Positions 25,462-34,817 of a stretch of 64,000 bases of DNA are shown piece by piece (the stretch's first letter is position 1; every line of letters begins with the position of its first letter). The translations under genes and the position numbers were made by a program. Origin of the DNA: Rhodospirillales bacterium (GTDB lineage Bacteria > Pseudomonadota > Alphaproteobacteria > Rhodospirillales > Defluviicoccaceae). The notes beneath the pieces were generated by a model that saw only the letters and a program-made list of their open reading frames with translations, searched no databases and was not told the origin of the DNA. The stretch covers positions 1,361,501-1,425,500 of the forward strand of contig JADJQT010000001.1 in assembly GCA_016712595.1 (NCBI GenBank). Reading direction: 5' to 3'.

Positions 25462-26939
25462 GACTTGTCGTCGTCGTGCCAGTCGTCGTGCTCGTCGCGG
25501 CCGGCGCCGCCTACGGTGGCTACTGGTTCGCCCGTCATCACGCGCCGGGTCTGTCAACCGGAACGAGCGCAGGCACTCACCCCGCGGACCTTGCCAAAGG
25601 GGCATGGGCCATCGGGGCTTCGGATCGCAAGGTCCTCTACTACAAGGATCCGATGGGGAAGCCCGACGTCTCGCCGGTGCCGAAGAAGGACGACATGGGG
25701 ATGGACTACATCCCCGTTTTCGAAGACGAGGAACCCTCGCTGGAGCCCGCAGCCCCATCGCAGGCGGACCATGCCCACGGCGCACCGGCGGACAGAAAGG
25801 TTCTCTATTACCGCAATCCGATGGGTCTGCCCGACACGTCGCCGGTTCCGAAGAAGGATCCGATGGGGATGGACTACATTCCCGTCTACACCGACCAGGG
25901 GCAGGACGACGGTTCAGTGGTCACGGTCAGCCCGGCGCGGGTGCAGATGCTGGGCGTGCGCACCGAGACGGCGGCGAGGCGGACCCTGATGCGGCCGGTG
26001 CGCGCCGTCGGCACGGTTCAGTTCAGCGAACGCCAGATGACCGTGGTCTCGACCAAGTTCGAAGGCTGGATCGAGACTCTCTACGTCAATACGACGGGTG
26101 AGCCGGTGCGACGCGGCGAGCCGCTGATGCAGATCTACAGTCCGCTCCTGGTGCAGACCCAGCAAGAATACGTCGATGCGGCGAAGATGGCGGCGTCGCT
26201 CCAAGGCGGCGATGTGGAAAGCGAAACCGCGGCGGCTCGGCTTGTCGAAGGCGCCTTGCAGCGGCTCCGTTATCTCGATGTCCCGCAGGCCGAGGTGCTG
26301 CGGTTGCAGCGCGAGCGGCAGGCCAATCGGACGATCGCCTGGCCGGCGCCGTTTTCCGGCATCGTGCTGGAAAAGATGGTGTTCGACGGCATGCGGTTCA
26401 TGCCTGGGGAGCCGCTCTTCAAGATCGCCGGGATCTCGCCGATCTGGGTGATCGCTGAAGTGTTTGAGCAAGATCTGGCGCATGTCGCGATCGGTCAGCC
26501 GGCGACGATCACGGTGAAGGCCTATCCCGGCCGCAGCTTCCAGGGCCGCGTTGCCTACATTTATCCGACCGTTGGGCAGGAAACCCGCACCGGAACGGTC
26601 CGCATCGAAATTCCCAATCCCAGCGGTGAACTCAAGGCCGACATGTACGCCAGCGTCGAACTGGATACCCACGCGAGCGCGCCGAAGGTGCTGACTGTCC
26701 CGGATTCGGCGGTGATCGACAACGGTGTTCGCCAGGTGGTGCTGATCGAGCGCGCCGAAGGCCGCTACGAGCCGCGCCCGGTGAAAGTCGGCGCCAAGGC
26801 GGACGGCTACACTGAAATCCGCGATGGCGTGAAGGAGGGAGAAGATGTGGTCATCAGTGCCAACTTCTTGATTGACGCGGAGAGTAATCTGAAGGCCGCG
26901 TTGAGCGCCTTTACCGCCGGGGAGCACCAGCACCCATGA
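25458..26939 (+). CDS. cusB: CusB-type periplasmic adaptor with two heavy-metal-binding domains
   Basis: A 493-residue membrane-fusion protein. After the N-terminal membrane anchor there are two tandem copies of the small heavy-metal-binding domain. RKVLYYKDPMGKPDVSPVPK starts at ~57 and ends DYIPV at ~87; the second, RKVLYYRNPMGLPDTSPVPK, runs ~113-143. Each has the MGMDY motif. The adaptor proper follows: YSPLLVQTQQEYVDAAK hairpin, WPAPFSGIVLEKMVFDG lipoyl-like part and TVRIEIPNPSGELKADMYA beta-barrel. It links CusA to CusC. Most CusB-like proteins have one or no such domain. It overlaps both neighbours (GTGA, ATGA). Confidence 0.92.
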   Translation: MRLVVVVPVVVLVAAGAAYGGYWFARHHAPGLSTGTSAGTHPADLAKGAWAIGASDRKVLYYKDPMGKPDVSPVPKKDDMGMDYIPVFEDEEPSLEPAAPSQADHAHGAPADRKVLYYRNPMGLPDTSPVPKKDPMGMDYIPVYTDQGQDDGSVVTVSPARVQMLGVRTETAARRTLMRPVRAVGTVQFSERQMTVVSTKFEGWIETLYVNTTGEPVRRGEPLMQIYSPLLVQTQQEYVDAAKMAASLQGGDVESETAAARLVEGALQRLRYLDVPQAEVLRLQRERQANRTIAWPAPFSGIVLEKMVFDGMRFMPGEPLFKIAGISPIWVIAEVFEQDLAHVAIGQPATITVKAYPGRSFQGRVAYIYPTVGQETRTGTVRIEIPNPSGELKADMYASVELDTHASAPKVLTVPDSAVIDNGVRQVVLIERAEGRYEPRPVKVGAKADGYTEIRDGVKEGEDVVISANFLIDAESNLKAALSAFTAGEHQHP

Positions 26940-29900
26940 TCGGCGGGCTGATCCGCTGGTCGGCGCACAACCTCATCCTGGTGCTGATCGGTACGGTGTT
27001 CATCGTCGCCGGCGGCATCTATGCGGTGGCGAAGACGCCACTCGATGCCATTCCAGACCTTTCCGACGTCCAGGTGATCGTCTTTACCGAGTATCCGGGC
27101 CAGGCGCCGCAAGTGGTCGAAGACCAGGTGACCTTTCCGCTGACCACGGCGATGCTGGCGGTGCCGCACTCCAAGGTGGTCCGCGGCCTGTCGATCTTCG
27201 GGGCGTCGTTCGTCTACATCATTTTCGAAGATGGAACCGACATCTATTGGGCGCGCTCGCGTGTCCTCGAATACCTGAACTTCGCCTCGAAGCAGTTGCC
27301 GCAAGGCGTCACGCCGACGCTCGGCCCCGACGCCACTGGCGTCGGATGGGTCTATCAGTACGTCGTCACCAGCGCCAAGCGGACCCTGGCCGAGCTGCGC
27401 ACGCTGCAGGACTGGTACATCCGCTTCGGTCTGACGAAGGCGCAAGGCGTGTCGGAAGTCGCCAGCATCGGTGGCTTCGTCAAGACCTACGCTGTCACCG
27501 TCGATCCGCTCAGATTGAAGTCATACGACATCCCGCTGTCACGGGTGATGGACGCGATCCGGCAGAGCAACATGGATGTCGGCGGACGGGTTATCGAGAT
27601 GACCGAGACCGAGTACCTAGTGCGCGGCCAAGGTTACCTGCACGGAATAGCGGACCTGGAACAAATCGTTCTTAAGGTCGACAGCCTGACGCCCGTCCTG
27701 TTGCGCGATGTCGCCCGGATTGAGCTGGGACCGGACGAGCGGCGCGGCCTGACCGAGCTAAACGGCGAGGGCGAGGTGGTCAGCGGCATCGCCGTACAGC
27801 GTTATGGCGGCAACGCCCTCGAAGTCATCAGAAACGTCAAAGAAAAGATCAAGGAGATTGCCCCCAGCCTGCCCAAGGATGTGTCAATCGAGACCGTCTA
27901 CGACCGCTCCGATCTTATCCTTCGAGCGATCGAGACCCTGAAGGGCACGCTGATCGAGGAGAGCATCATCGTTGCGCTCGTTTGCATCGTGTTCCTGCTG
28001 CACGTCCGCAGCGCGCTGGTCGCGATCATCATGCTGCCCGTCGGTGTCCTGATGGCCTTCACCGCCATGCACGCGCTCGGCATCAGCTCGACGATCATGT
28101 CGCTGGGCGGCATCGCGATTGCCATCGGCGCGATGATCGACGCTGCCATCGTGATGATCGAGAACGCCCACAAGCATCTGGAGCGTGCCGCCCCGGGTAC
28201 GCCGCGCATCAAGTCGTTGGTCGACGCGGCGGTGGAAGTCGGCCCGTCGCTGTTCTTCTCGCTGCTGATCATCACCGTCTCCTTCCTGCCGATCTTCACA
28301 TTGGAAGCGCAGGAGGGGCGGCTGTTCAAACCGCTCGCCTACACCAAGACGTTCTCGATGGCCGCCGCGGCGTTCCTGTCGGTCACGCTGGTGCCGGCTC
28401 TGATGGTGTTGTTCATCCGCGGCAGGATCATTGCGGAGCACAGGAACCCGATCAACCGGTTCATGATCTGGATCTATCGTCCGGTCATATCCGTGGTCTT
28501 GAGGGCCAAGGTGATAACCATCGCTCTCGCCTTCCTCGTGCTCGGTGCCTCGGTCTGGCCGGCGACGCGGCTCGGCACCGAGTTCATGCCGGCTCTGAAC
28601 GAGGGCACGCTGTTATACATGCCGGTGACGTTGCCGGGACTTTCGATCACCAAGGTGGCGGAACTGCTGCAGACCCAGGACAAGATAATCAAGTCGTTTC
28701 CGGAGGTGGCGTCAGTCTATGGCAAGGCCGGGCGAGCCGGGACGGCCACCGACCCGGCGCCGACCGAAATGTTCGAGACCGTCATCAACCTCAAGCCCGA
28801 AGCGGAATGGCGTGCCGGCCTGACCGTCGACGGCCTGATCGCCGAGATGGATCGGGCACTGCAGTTCCCCGGCATCAGCAACGCATGGACGATGCCGATC
28901 CGGGCGCGCATCGACATGCTCTCTACCGGCATTCGCACGCCGGTCGGCATCAAGCTGTTCGGCCCCGACCTCGAAGGACTGGAAAAAGTCGCCCGCGAAA
29001 TCGAACAGGCGGTGCGCACGGTACCGGGGACGACCAGCGCCTTTGCCGAACGGGTAATGGGCGGATACTACGTCAACATCGAGCCGGACCGGGCGGCGCT
29101 CGCCCGCTACGGGCTGATGGTCGGCGACGTGCAGGAGGTGGTGAAGAGCGGGCTCGGCGCCGAGGCGGTGACGACCACCGTCGAAGGCCGCGAGCGCTAC
29201 ACGGTCAACGTCCGCTATCCGCAGGCGTTTCGTGCCGATCCCCAGGCTATCGCCGAGAACGTGCTGATCCCGCTGCCGAACCGCAACGCCATTCCGCTGG
29301 GCCAGGTGGCGAAGGTTAGCCTCTCGAAAGGCCCGCCCAGCGTGCGCACCGAAAACGCCCAACTCGTCGTTTATATCTACGTCGATTTCCGCGATCGCGA
29401 CATCGGCAGCTACGTTGCCGATGCGAAGAAAATCGTCGCCGATCGCGTGCAGTTTCCACAAGGATACTACATCACCTGGAGCGGTCAGTTCGAATATCTG
29501 CAACGCGCCGAGGCACGGATGAAGGTCGTCGTGCCAGTAACGCTGTTGATCATCTTTCTGCTGCTGTACCTGAACTTCCGGCGCCTGACCGAAACATTGA
29601 TCGTCATGTTGAGCCTGCCGTTCTCGTTGATCGGCGGGCTGTGGTTCGTCTGGTACCTGGGCTTCAACCTGAGTGTCGCCGTCGTCGTCGGCTTCATCGC
29701 GCTTGCCGGTGTCGCCGCCGAGACCGGCGTCATCATGCTGATCTATCTCGACCACGCCTGGACCGGGATCAAGGCCCGTCGCGCCGAGGAAGGCCGGCCG
29801 CCGACGCGCGGCGACCTTTACGAGGCGATCATGTTCGGCGCGGTGGAGCGAGTGCGGCCGAAGATGATGACGGTGATCGCGATCATGTCGGGTCTGATGC

Positions 29901-30097
29901 CGATCCTGTGGTCGACGGGCACGGGTTCGGAGGTGATGCGTCGGATCGCGGTGCCGATGATCGGCGGCATGGTTTCCTCAACCATCCTGACACTGATCGT
30001 CATCCCGGCGATCTACGGCCTGGTCAAGGGGGTGGGGCTGCCATCCGGCGCACCCGCGACCCAACCCCAACATCCCGCAACCAGCCCGGCCGGCTGA
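26936..30097 (+). CDS. cusA: CusA-type copper/silver RND efflux pump
   Basis: A 1,053-residue inner-membrane RND transporter of the heavy-metal (HME) class with twelve expected membrane helices. The TM4 proton-relay motif AIAIGAMIDAAIVMIENAHK is intact. The three methionines that bind Cu(I)/Ag(I) in E. coli CusA (573, 623, 672) are matched by Met 562, 612 and 661 (LLYMP, PTEMFET, RIDMLST). The spacing of 50 and 49 residues is identical, which favours monovalent Cu/Ag over Zn/Co. It starts inside the cusB stop (ATGA) and ends 7 bases before the cyclase gene. Confidence 0.95.
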   Translation: MIGGLIRWSAHNLILVLIGTVFIVAGGIYAVAKTPLDAIPDLSDVQVIVFTEYPGQAPQVVEDQVTFPLTTAMLAVPHSKVVRGLSIFGASFVYIIFEDGTDIYWARSRVLEYLNFASKQLPQGVTPTLGPDATGVGWVYQYVVTSAKRTLAELRTLQDWYIRFGLTKAQGVSEVASIGGFVKTYAVTVDPLRLKSYDIPLSRVMDAIRQSNMDVGGRVIEMTETEYLVRGQGYLHGIADLEQIVLKVDSLTPVLLRDVARIELGPDERRGLTELNGEGEVVSGIAVQRYGGNALEVIRNVKEKIKEIAPSLPKDVSIETVYDRSDLILRAIETLKGTLIEESIIVALVCIVFLLHVRSALVAIIMLPVGVLMAFTAMHALGISSTIMSLGGIAIAIGAMIDAAIVMIENAHKHLERAAPGTPRIKSLVDAAVEVGPSLFFSLLIITVSFLPIFTLEAQEGRLFKPLAYTKTFSMAAAAFLSVTLVPALMVLFIRGRIIAEHRNPINRFMIWIYRPVISVVLRAKVITIALAFLVLGASVWPATRLGTEFMPALNEGTLLYMPVTLPGLSITKVAELLQTQDKIIKSFPEVASVYGKAGRAGTATDPAPTEMFETVINLKPEAEWRAGLTVDGLIAEMDRALQFPGISNAWTMPIRARIDMLSTGIRTPVGIKLFGPDLEGLEKVAREIEQAVRTVPGTTSAFAERVMGGYYVNIEPDRAALARYGLMVGDVQEVVKSGLGAEAVTTTVEGRERYTVNVRYPQAFRADPQAIAENVLIPLPNRNAIPLGQVAKVSLSKGPPSVRTENAQLVVYIYVDFRDRDIGSYVADAKKIVADRVQFPQGYYITWSGQFEYLQRAEARMKVVVPVTLLIIFLLLYLNFRRLTETLIVMLSLPFSLIGGLWFVWYLGFNLSVAVVVGFIALAGVAAETGVIMLIYLDHAWTGIKARRAEEGRPPTRGDLYEAIMFGAVERVRPKMMTVIAIMSGLMPILWSTGTGSEVMRRIAVPMIGGMVSSTILTLIVIPAIYGLVKGVGLPSGAPATQPQHPATSPAG

Positions 30098-30104
30098 CGC
30101 CGCA

Positions 30105-31505
30105 ATGCCCGACCATCGCAATTCTGCCGACGCTGACGCGTTCTTGCGCGACGCCGAACTCGCGGCAGAGCGTCTCTCGGCAATCGTGAGGCTGGTGATC
30201 TTTTTCGCGCTGCTCGCGCTCGTGCTGACCAGCGGGACCCAGCATCACCACGAGCAGTTTGCCCTCGCCGTCGTATTCGCCTATGGCGTAGTCGCGGTCT
30301 TCGCCATCCTCCTCGCCTGGCGGGGCATCTTTCACCCGGTGATGCCCTACGCCTACGCCACCTTCGACGTCGTTCTGGTTTGCCTCAGCCTGCTGCTGGT
30401 CAGCCGCATGCTGGACTTCCCGCCGCACATGGTGTTCGCGATCCCCGCTTCGGCGATCATCTTCGTCGTCCTCGCTCACGCCGCGATGCGCTTCCGGCCG
30501 GCGCTGGTTGTGTTCGCCGGCACATTGACCGTCGCGATGATGGCCGCCGGCGTTGCCGTGATGCCGGCCCCGGAGGAAGCATCGCCGTTCCTCAGTGGCA
30601 CGCAGCACGGCGATCTCCTGCAATCCCTGCTGCACTCGCGGCTGCTGCCGTTCGCGATCATCGCGCTGGCGACCCTGGCGTTGTGGGCCACGTCCCGCCG
30701 GACGTACGAAATGCTCCAGACGTCCATCGACTACTCCCACCGGCTGGGTACGCTATCGCGGTTCTTCAGTCCCCGCCTCGCCGAACGCCTCGCCCGCGAG
30801 GGAGGCCAGCAGCTCTCGTCGGGCCGCCGGCAATGCTGCGCCATCATGTTCATCGATATCTGCGGGTTCACCGACATCGCCCGCGGCATGGCCCCGGAAG
30901 CGGTGAGCCGGCTCCTGGCGGAGTTTCGCGGCATCTTAACCGAGGTTATTTTCGATCACGGCGGAATGGTGGACAAATTCATCGGCGATGCCGTCCTGGC
31001 GGTGTTCGGAGCCTTCCAGGCGGAAGCCGATGACGCGAAACGCGCGATCGATTGCGGCATCAGAGCGCTGGACGCAGTGGAGGCTTGGTCCGCATCGAGG
31101 CAGGCGCAGGGCGATCCCGAGGTCCGGATCGGCATCGGGGCTCATCATGGCGAGGTCTTCGTGGGCACCGTCGGCGACAGGCGGATGCTCGAATTTACCG
31201 TCCTTGGCGATGCCGTAAATGTCGCTGAACGCCTGGAGCGGCTGACGCGCACCGTCGGCGCCGCGTTCGCCGTGTCGCGCGAGTTGCTGGACGCAGCCGG
31301 GCTACCGCAGGCGACCGCTTGGGTGCCCGTCCCGCAATCGCGGATCGCCGGGCGTTTGGCCGGGCGAGACGTATTCGTCCTGCCGTCGGAGGCGAGGCAA
31401 CAATCGATGCACAGCTGTTGTCGCGGTGGGCATGTGGGCGACGCGCCAGCGTCGTCCAAACGAAGTGTCATTGGCCTGCTGCCGGTTTTTCGGACACCAG
31501 GTTAA
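30105..31505 (+). CDS. Membrane-bound class III adenylate cyclase
   Basis: A 466-residue protein with six hydrophobic helices in residues ~27-195 (VRLVIFFALLALVL is the first), a short signalling helix and a class III cyclase domain (~240-400). The metal-binding Asp are D251 (MFIDICGFTD) and D295 (DKFIGDAVL). Adenine selectivity is indicated by K291 and D369 (EFTVLGDAVNVAERLE), with transition-state residues N372 and R376. It should make cAMP. It begins 7 bases after cusA, so it is probably co-transcribed. The last ~40 residues look unlike the family, and the DNA near 31470-31500 resembles an IS3-type end, so the tail may be foreign. Confidence 0.88.
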   Translation: MPDHRNSADADAFLRDAELAAERLSAIVRLVIFFALLALVLTSGTQHHHEQFALAVVFAYGVVAVFAILLAWRGIFHPVMPYAYATFDVVLVCLSLLLVSRMLDFPPHMVFAIPASAIIFVVLAHAAMRFRPALVVFAGTLTVAMMAAGVAVMPAPEEASPFLSGTQHGDLLQSLLHSRLLPFAIIALATLALWATSRRTYEMLQTSIDYSHRLGTLSRFFSPRLAERLAREGGQQLSSGRRQCCAIMFIDICGFTDIARGMAPEAVSRLLAEFRGILTEVIFDHGGMVDKFIGDAVLAVFGAFQAEADDAKRAIDCGIRALDAVEAWSASRQAQGDPEVRIGIGAHHGEVFVGTVGDRRMLEFTVLGDAVNVAERLERLTRTVGAAFAVSRELLDAAGLPQATAWVPVPQSRIAGRLAGRDVFVLPSEARQQSMHSCCRGGHVGDAPASSKRSVIGLLPVFRTPG

Positions 31506-31527
31506 GCTAACATAGCTTTCCCCTCGA

Positions 31528-32103
31528 TCACGCCGGCGCGGCGGTGAGCTTCAAGGCCGCGTAGTAGCTCGACCGGGAGATGCGCAGGTGCCGGCAGGTG
31601 TCCCGCACGGTCGTTTGCGGATCGGCGTGCGCCAGTGAGATCTGCCGGATCAGCGACGGGGTGAGCTTGTTCGGCCGGCCGAACTTCTTGCCGTTGTTGC
31701 GGGCGATCGCCTGACCCGCCTTCGACCGCTCGATGATCAGGTTGCGCTCGAACTCGGCCAGCACCGCGAGGATGCCGAACAGCATCCGGCCGGTCGCCGT
31801 GCTGGTGTCGATGCGATCCATGAGAGCGACCAGTTCGGCGCCCTTGTCCTCGATCTCCTTGGCGATCTGCAGCAGGTGCAGTTGGGAGCGGGCGAGGCGA
31901 TCCAGCCGCCAGACCACCAGCTTGTCACCGGGACGGAGCAGGTCGAGCACCCGCTGCAACTCCTGCCGCTCGGCCTTCGCGCCTGACTGCTTCTCGCGGA
32001 AGATGTCGCGGTCGTCGACACCCGCCTTGGTCAGAGCGTCGACCTGCAGCGCCCAGTCCCGATCCGAGGTGGAGACCCGAGAGTAGCCGAATGAGCGACC
32101 CAT
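31528..32103 (-). CDS. Serine recombinase (resolvase/invertase family)
   Basis: About 191 residues starting MGRSFGYSRVSTSDRDWALQ. The catalytic serine is in YSRVSTSD and the arginines in VVWRLDRLARS. The region RIDTSTATGRMLFGILAVLA then EFERNLIIERSKAGQ forms the long helix, and a helix-turn-helix (TVRDTCRHLRISRSSYYAAL) closes the protein. It is complete. ATG 32103 fits the family better than the upstream TTG. No transposase partner lies next to it, but a dyad just upstream (32116-32132) resembles a recombinase site. It borders the SIR2-HerA island and may have brought it in. Confidence 0.9.
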   Translation of the reverse strand: MGRSFGYSRVSTSDRDWALQVDALTKAGVDDRDIFREKQSGAKAERQELQRVLDLLRPGDKLVVWRLDRLARSQLHLLQIAKEIEDKGAELVALMDRIDTSTATGRMLFGILAVLAEFERNLIIERSKAGQAIARNNGKKFGRPNKLTPSLIRQISLAHADPQTTVRDTCRHLRISRSSYYAALKLTAAPA

Positions 32104-32115
32104 GGTGGTGTCCAA

Positions 32116-32132
32116 TTAGTTTGTTCAACTAA
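32116..32132. promoter_or_regulatory. Dyad upstream of the serine recombinase, candidate res site
   Basis: TTAGTT, a 5-base spacer and AACTAA form an inverted repeat 12 bases upstream of the recombinase ATG. Resolvases usually bind dyads next to their own gene and repress it. Only one copy is evident here. Confidence 0.4.
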
Positions 32133-32597
32133 CCAGATTTATCGCACATACTTATTGGACGGTCAAGCGGCTGTTTTAGATCGATTTTCCGAGTGTGCGA
32201 AAAGTGAAGGGACTTTGGACGGGGTGCCATGCCGGAGCGGTCGCCGGATGATCATGCAGGTGAGGTGTTCGCCGGTTGTCCCCTCGGCCGGACATGCGCT
32301 CCTCGCCATTTGCGTTGATTGCAACGATCGTCGTTGATCGGTCGGTTCATGCATATTGCGACACCGGCGTGGGCAGCGTCGAGAGTCGAGCATTGATCAC
32401 CGGTTTCGTGGTTGCGATGCGGCCGTAACCCGCCGCGCTGCGCGCTCGCTCAAGTCGGCCAGTATGCCCCTGCCCGGATCCTTATTCCGAATGCTGTCAA
32501 CCGACCACTGGATACGAAAATTTGGCAGCCGTTGAAGATGTATGCTTTACTGCGAACCCTTCAAATGGGTGAAAATCCACTGTGATGGACACCGGTC
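32133..32597. other. Gene-free interval before the SIR2 gene
   Basis: About 460 bases show no gene with recognisable features. Base composition drops toward A+T near 32500-32580, which suggests the promoter of the SIR2-HerA operon and the left edge of a transferred segment. Confidence 0.4.
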
Positions 32598-33668
32598 TTG
32601 CCGTGGGGGCGGCGCTTGGAACTCCACGATCTAAAGTTGTCGTTCCAGCATCATTTCAGGGATGGTCTGGTCACCGTGGTTGGATCGGGGCTCTCGTGCG
32701 CTGAAGGAATCCCGGGGATGGGGGATCTGGCGGCGCATTTCTCCACTACGTTCGGAGCCAAACTCCCTGGCGATGTAGAGGAAGAATGGAAATTGCTGTT
32801 GCCGCTTATTTCGAAGAAAGGACTTGAGGCAGCACTACATGAGAAACCACCAACACCGAAATTGGAAGCAAAGATAGTTGAGAGCACCGGAGAACTGATC
32901 GCTCAAAGAGAGCGAGATATATTGGCTAACGTATTTTCAAATAAACGTGTGCTTCCTTTTTCAAGATTGCTCAAACATATGTTGAAGCCTACAACAGGTA
33001 TTCCTGTTGTCACGACGAATTATGATCGCCTAATCGAAGTCGCGGTCGAAGAAGCTGGGCTTGGTGTTGACACACTCTTCGTTGGCCACTTCGCCGGTGA
33101 GCTTAACGAGAAAGAGAGCAGGCTTAGCTTTTTTCGGGAGGCTACACTTCGCGGTAGGAATGTTCAGTATCGTTTCCGTGACCGCGTGAATGTCTTCAAA
33201 CCTCACGGTAGTCTGGACTGGTATTATCGCGAAGGAAAGCCCGTCCGTCATCCCGGGGATCTTGCGTTACCACGCCTAATAATAACGCCAGGTATAAATA
33301 AACTCCGTAGAGGATACGAGAGTCCATTTGATCGTCACCGCGAGCGCGCCAATGATGCGATTGATAAAGCAAGACAAATCCTCGTATTAGGTTACGGATT
33401 TAATGATGACCATCTGGAAACATACCTGAGGAATCGCATTATGAGTGGCACTCCAACTCTAATACTGACGCGTAACCTTTCAGAGAAGGCGCTGCAATTC
33501 GCTCGCCAGTACGCCAATGTGACAGCAGTTCAGCAAGCGTCCTCCGCAGGTAGATCCGGATCGTCAGTTTTTGGGAACGAAGGGAATCTTTCCTCGCAGA
33601 CCTCGCCATTTGGGACCTTGATTGTTTTATCGCGGAGGTACTGGAACCATGACCCAACCTGCGATTGA
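32598..33668 (+). CDS. SIR2-like NADase of a SIR2-HerA defence system, C-terminally frameshifted
   Basis: A 356-residue protein with a SIR2 fold: VTVVGSGLSCAEGIP (GSGLS at 29-33), VVTTNYDRLIEVAVEEAG (139 on), the catalytic His in FKPHGSLDWYY (201-210) and ILVLGYGFNDDHLE (261-274). Stand-alone bacterial SIR2 proteins of this kind cleave NAD+ on phage sensing and pair with HerA (Nezha-type). The last ~15 residues are in the wrong frame. Restoring one T in the run at 33609-33611 gives PFWDLDCFIAEVLEP and a TGA at 33650-33652 that overlaps the herA ATG. The start is uncertain (TTG 32598 or TTG 32616). It is A+T-richer than its neighbours. Confidence 0.85.
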   Translation: MPWGRRLELHDLKLSFQHHFRDGLVTVVGSGLSCAEGIPGMGDLAAHFSTTFGAKLPGDVEEEWKLLLPLISKKGLEAALHEKPPTPKLEAKIVESTGELIAQRERDILANVFSNKRVLPFSRLLKHMLKPTTGIPVVTTNYDRLIEVAVEEAGLGVDTLFVGHFAGELNEKESRLSFFREATLRGRNVQYRFRDRVNVFKPHGSLDWYYREGKPVRHPGDLALPRLIITPGINKLRRGYESPFDRHRERANDAIDKARQILVLGYGFNDDHLETYLRNRIMSGTPTLILTRNLSEKALQFARQYANVTAVQQASSAGRSGSSVFGNEGNLSSQTSPFGTLIVLSRRYWNHDPTCD

Positions 33669-34797
33669 GTTCGCCGACATCGACAGGATTGGTAGAGTAG
33701 CTTCGGTCGACACGAGTCGCGTTGCGATTGATGTCACCAACTCCCTCCTCCTAACTCGGATCGGCATTGGGCAATTGATTGCCATTCGCGGAATAACCGA
33801 ACGCGAATATCTTATTGCATTGGTGGAACGCGTCACCCGCTCTATGCGAGAAGAATTGCCGGATCTTGAAGAAGCAGGAGATCAAGGCGCGCTATTGGCG
33901 GCGATTCCTACTGATTTCATCGTTAGCGTGTTGATTGGCACATTTCGTACAGTCGAAGGAACTAAGGTAAATACCTTTAAACGTGGTGCTGATAGCTTTC
34001 CACAGATCGATCGAGATTGTTATGTCATTGAAGGCGCTAATCTTCAGCGGTTTATGGGAATACTCGGCTCCGGTTTTAGTGAAAATGAGCGATTAAAGCT
34101 CGGAACATTTGTTGCGGATCGGTCCGCCGATGCGATTGCAAGCGGCGATAAATTCTTTCAACGACATGCTGCAATTCTCGGGAGCACTGGTTCCGGAAAA
34201 AGCTGGGCAGTGGCGCTGGTTTTGGAGCGGGCAGCGAAGCTAGAATTCCCAAACATCATCGTTTTTGACATGCACGGCGAGTATGCACCCCTCGCTGATA
34301 GAACCGCAGGCGGATTCGCGCGACGCTTTCGCATTGCTGGCCCAGGTGATCTCGAAAGACCAGGCGATGAGGTGTTGTTTCTGCCTTATTGGCTGCTTAA
34401 TAGAGATGAGATGTTGTCCATGATATTAGATAGAAGTGACCAAAACGCACCGAATCAGGCATCTCGATTTACACTACATGTACGGACACTAAAGGGTGAC
34501 ACTCTCGATGCGGAGAAAAAGAAAGAAATCAAGAAGACATTTACCGTTGACTCTCCAATTCCGTACGCAATTCAAAAACTTATTGGATTACTTCACTGTG
34601 ACAATAGACCAACCCTACGGGAGGTTGCTCCGCGTCATGGGCCGAGCAGTGAGTTTGTTCAACAGACACCCCGCTGCAGCCCCCAAGAAGCCATGACAAT
34701 GCGACCGGAAACCAAAGGTGCACAAATCCGCCTCGCCCACCAGAGAACGCGACAGCCGCCGTGTTGGGGCAATCCATTGCCAAGGCGCGTTGGATAA
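33649..34797 (+). pseudogene. herA: HerA/DUF87 ATPase of the SIR2-HerA system, 3'-truncated
   Basis: About 320 residues of a HerA-type hexameric translocase remain. An N-terminal HAS-barrel (TRIGIGQLIAIRGITEREYL) is followed by the FtsK-like ATPase with Walker A GSTGSGKS (178-185) and Walker B IIVFDMHGEY (203-212). Family homology stops near KLIGLLHCDN (~34600). The rest to the stop at 34797 is Arg/Pro-rich read-through into foreign DNA, so the C-terminal part of the ATPase, including the arginine finger, is lost. HerA partners normally have ~550-600 residues. The gene overlaps the ancestral sir2 stop, which shows translational coupling. Confidence 0.85.
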
Positions 34798-34817
34798 ATA
34801 CTCTCATGAGAGCTCTG

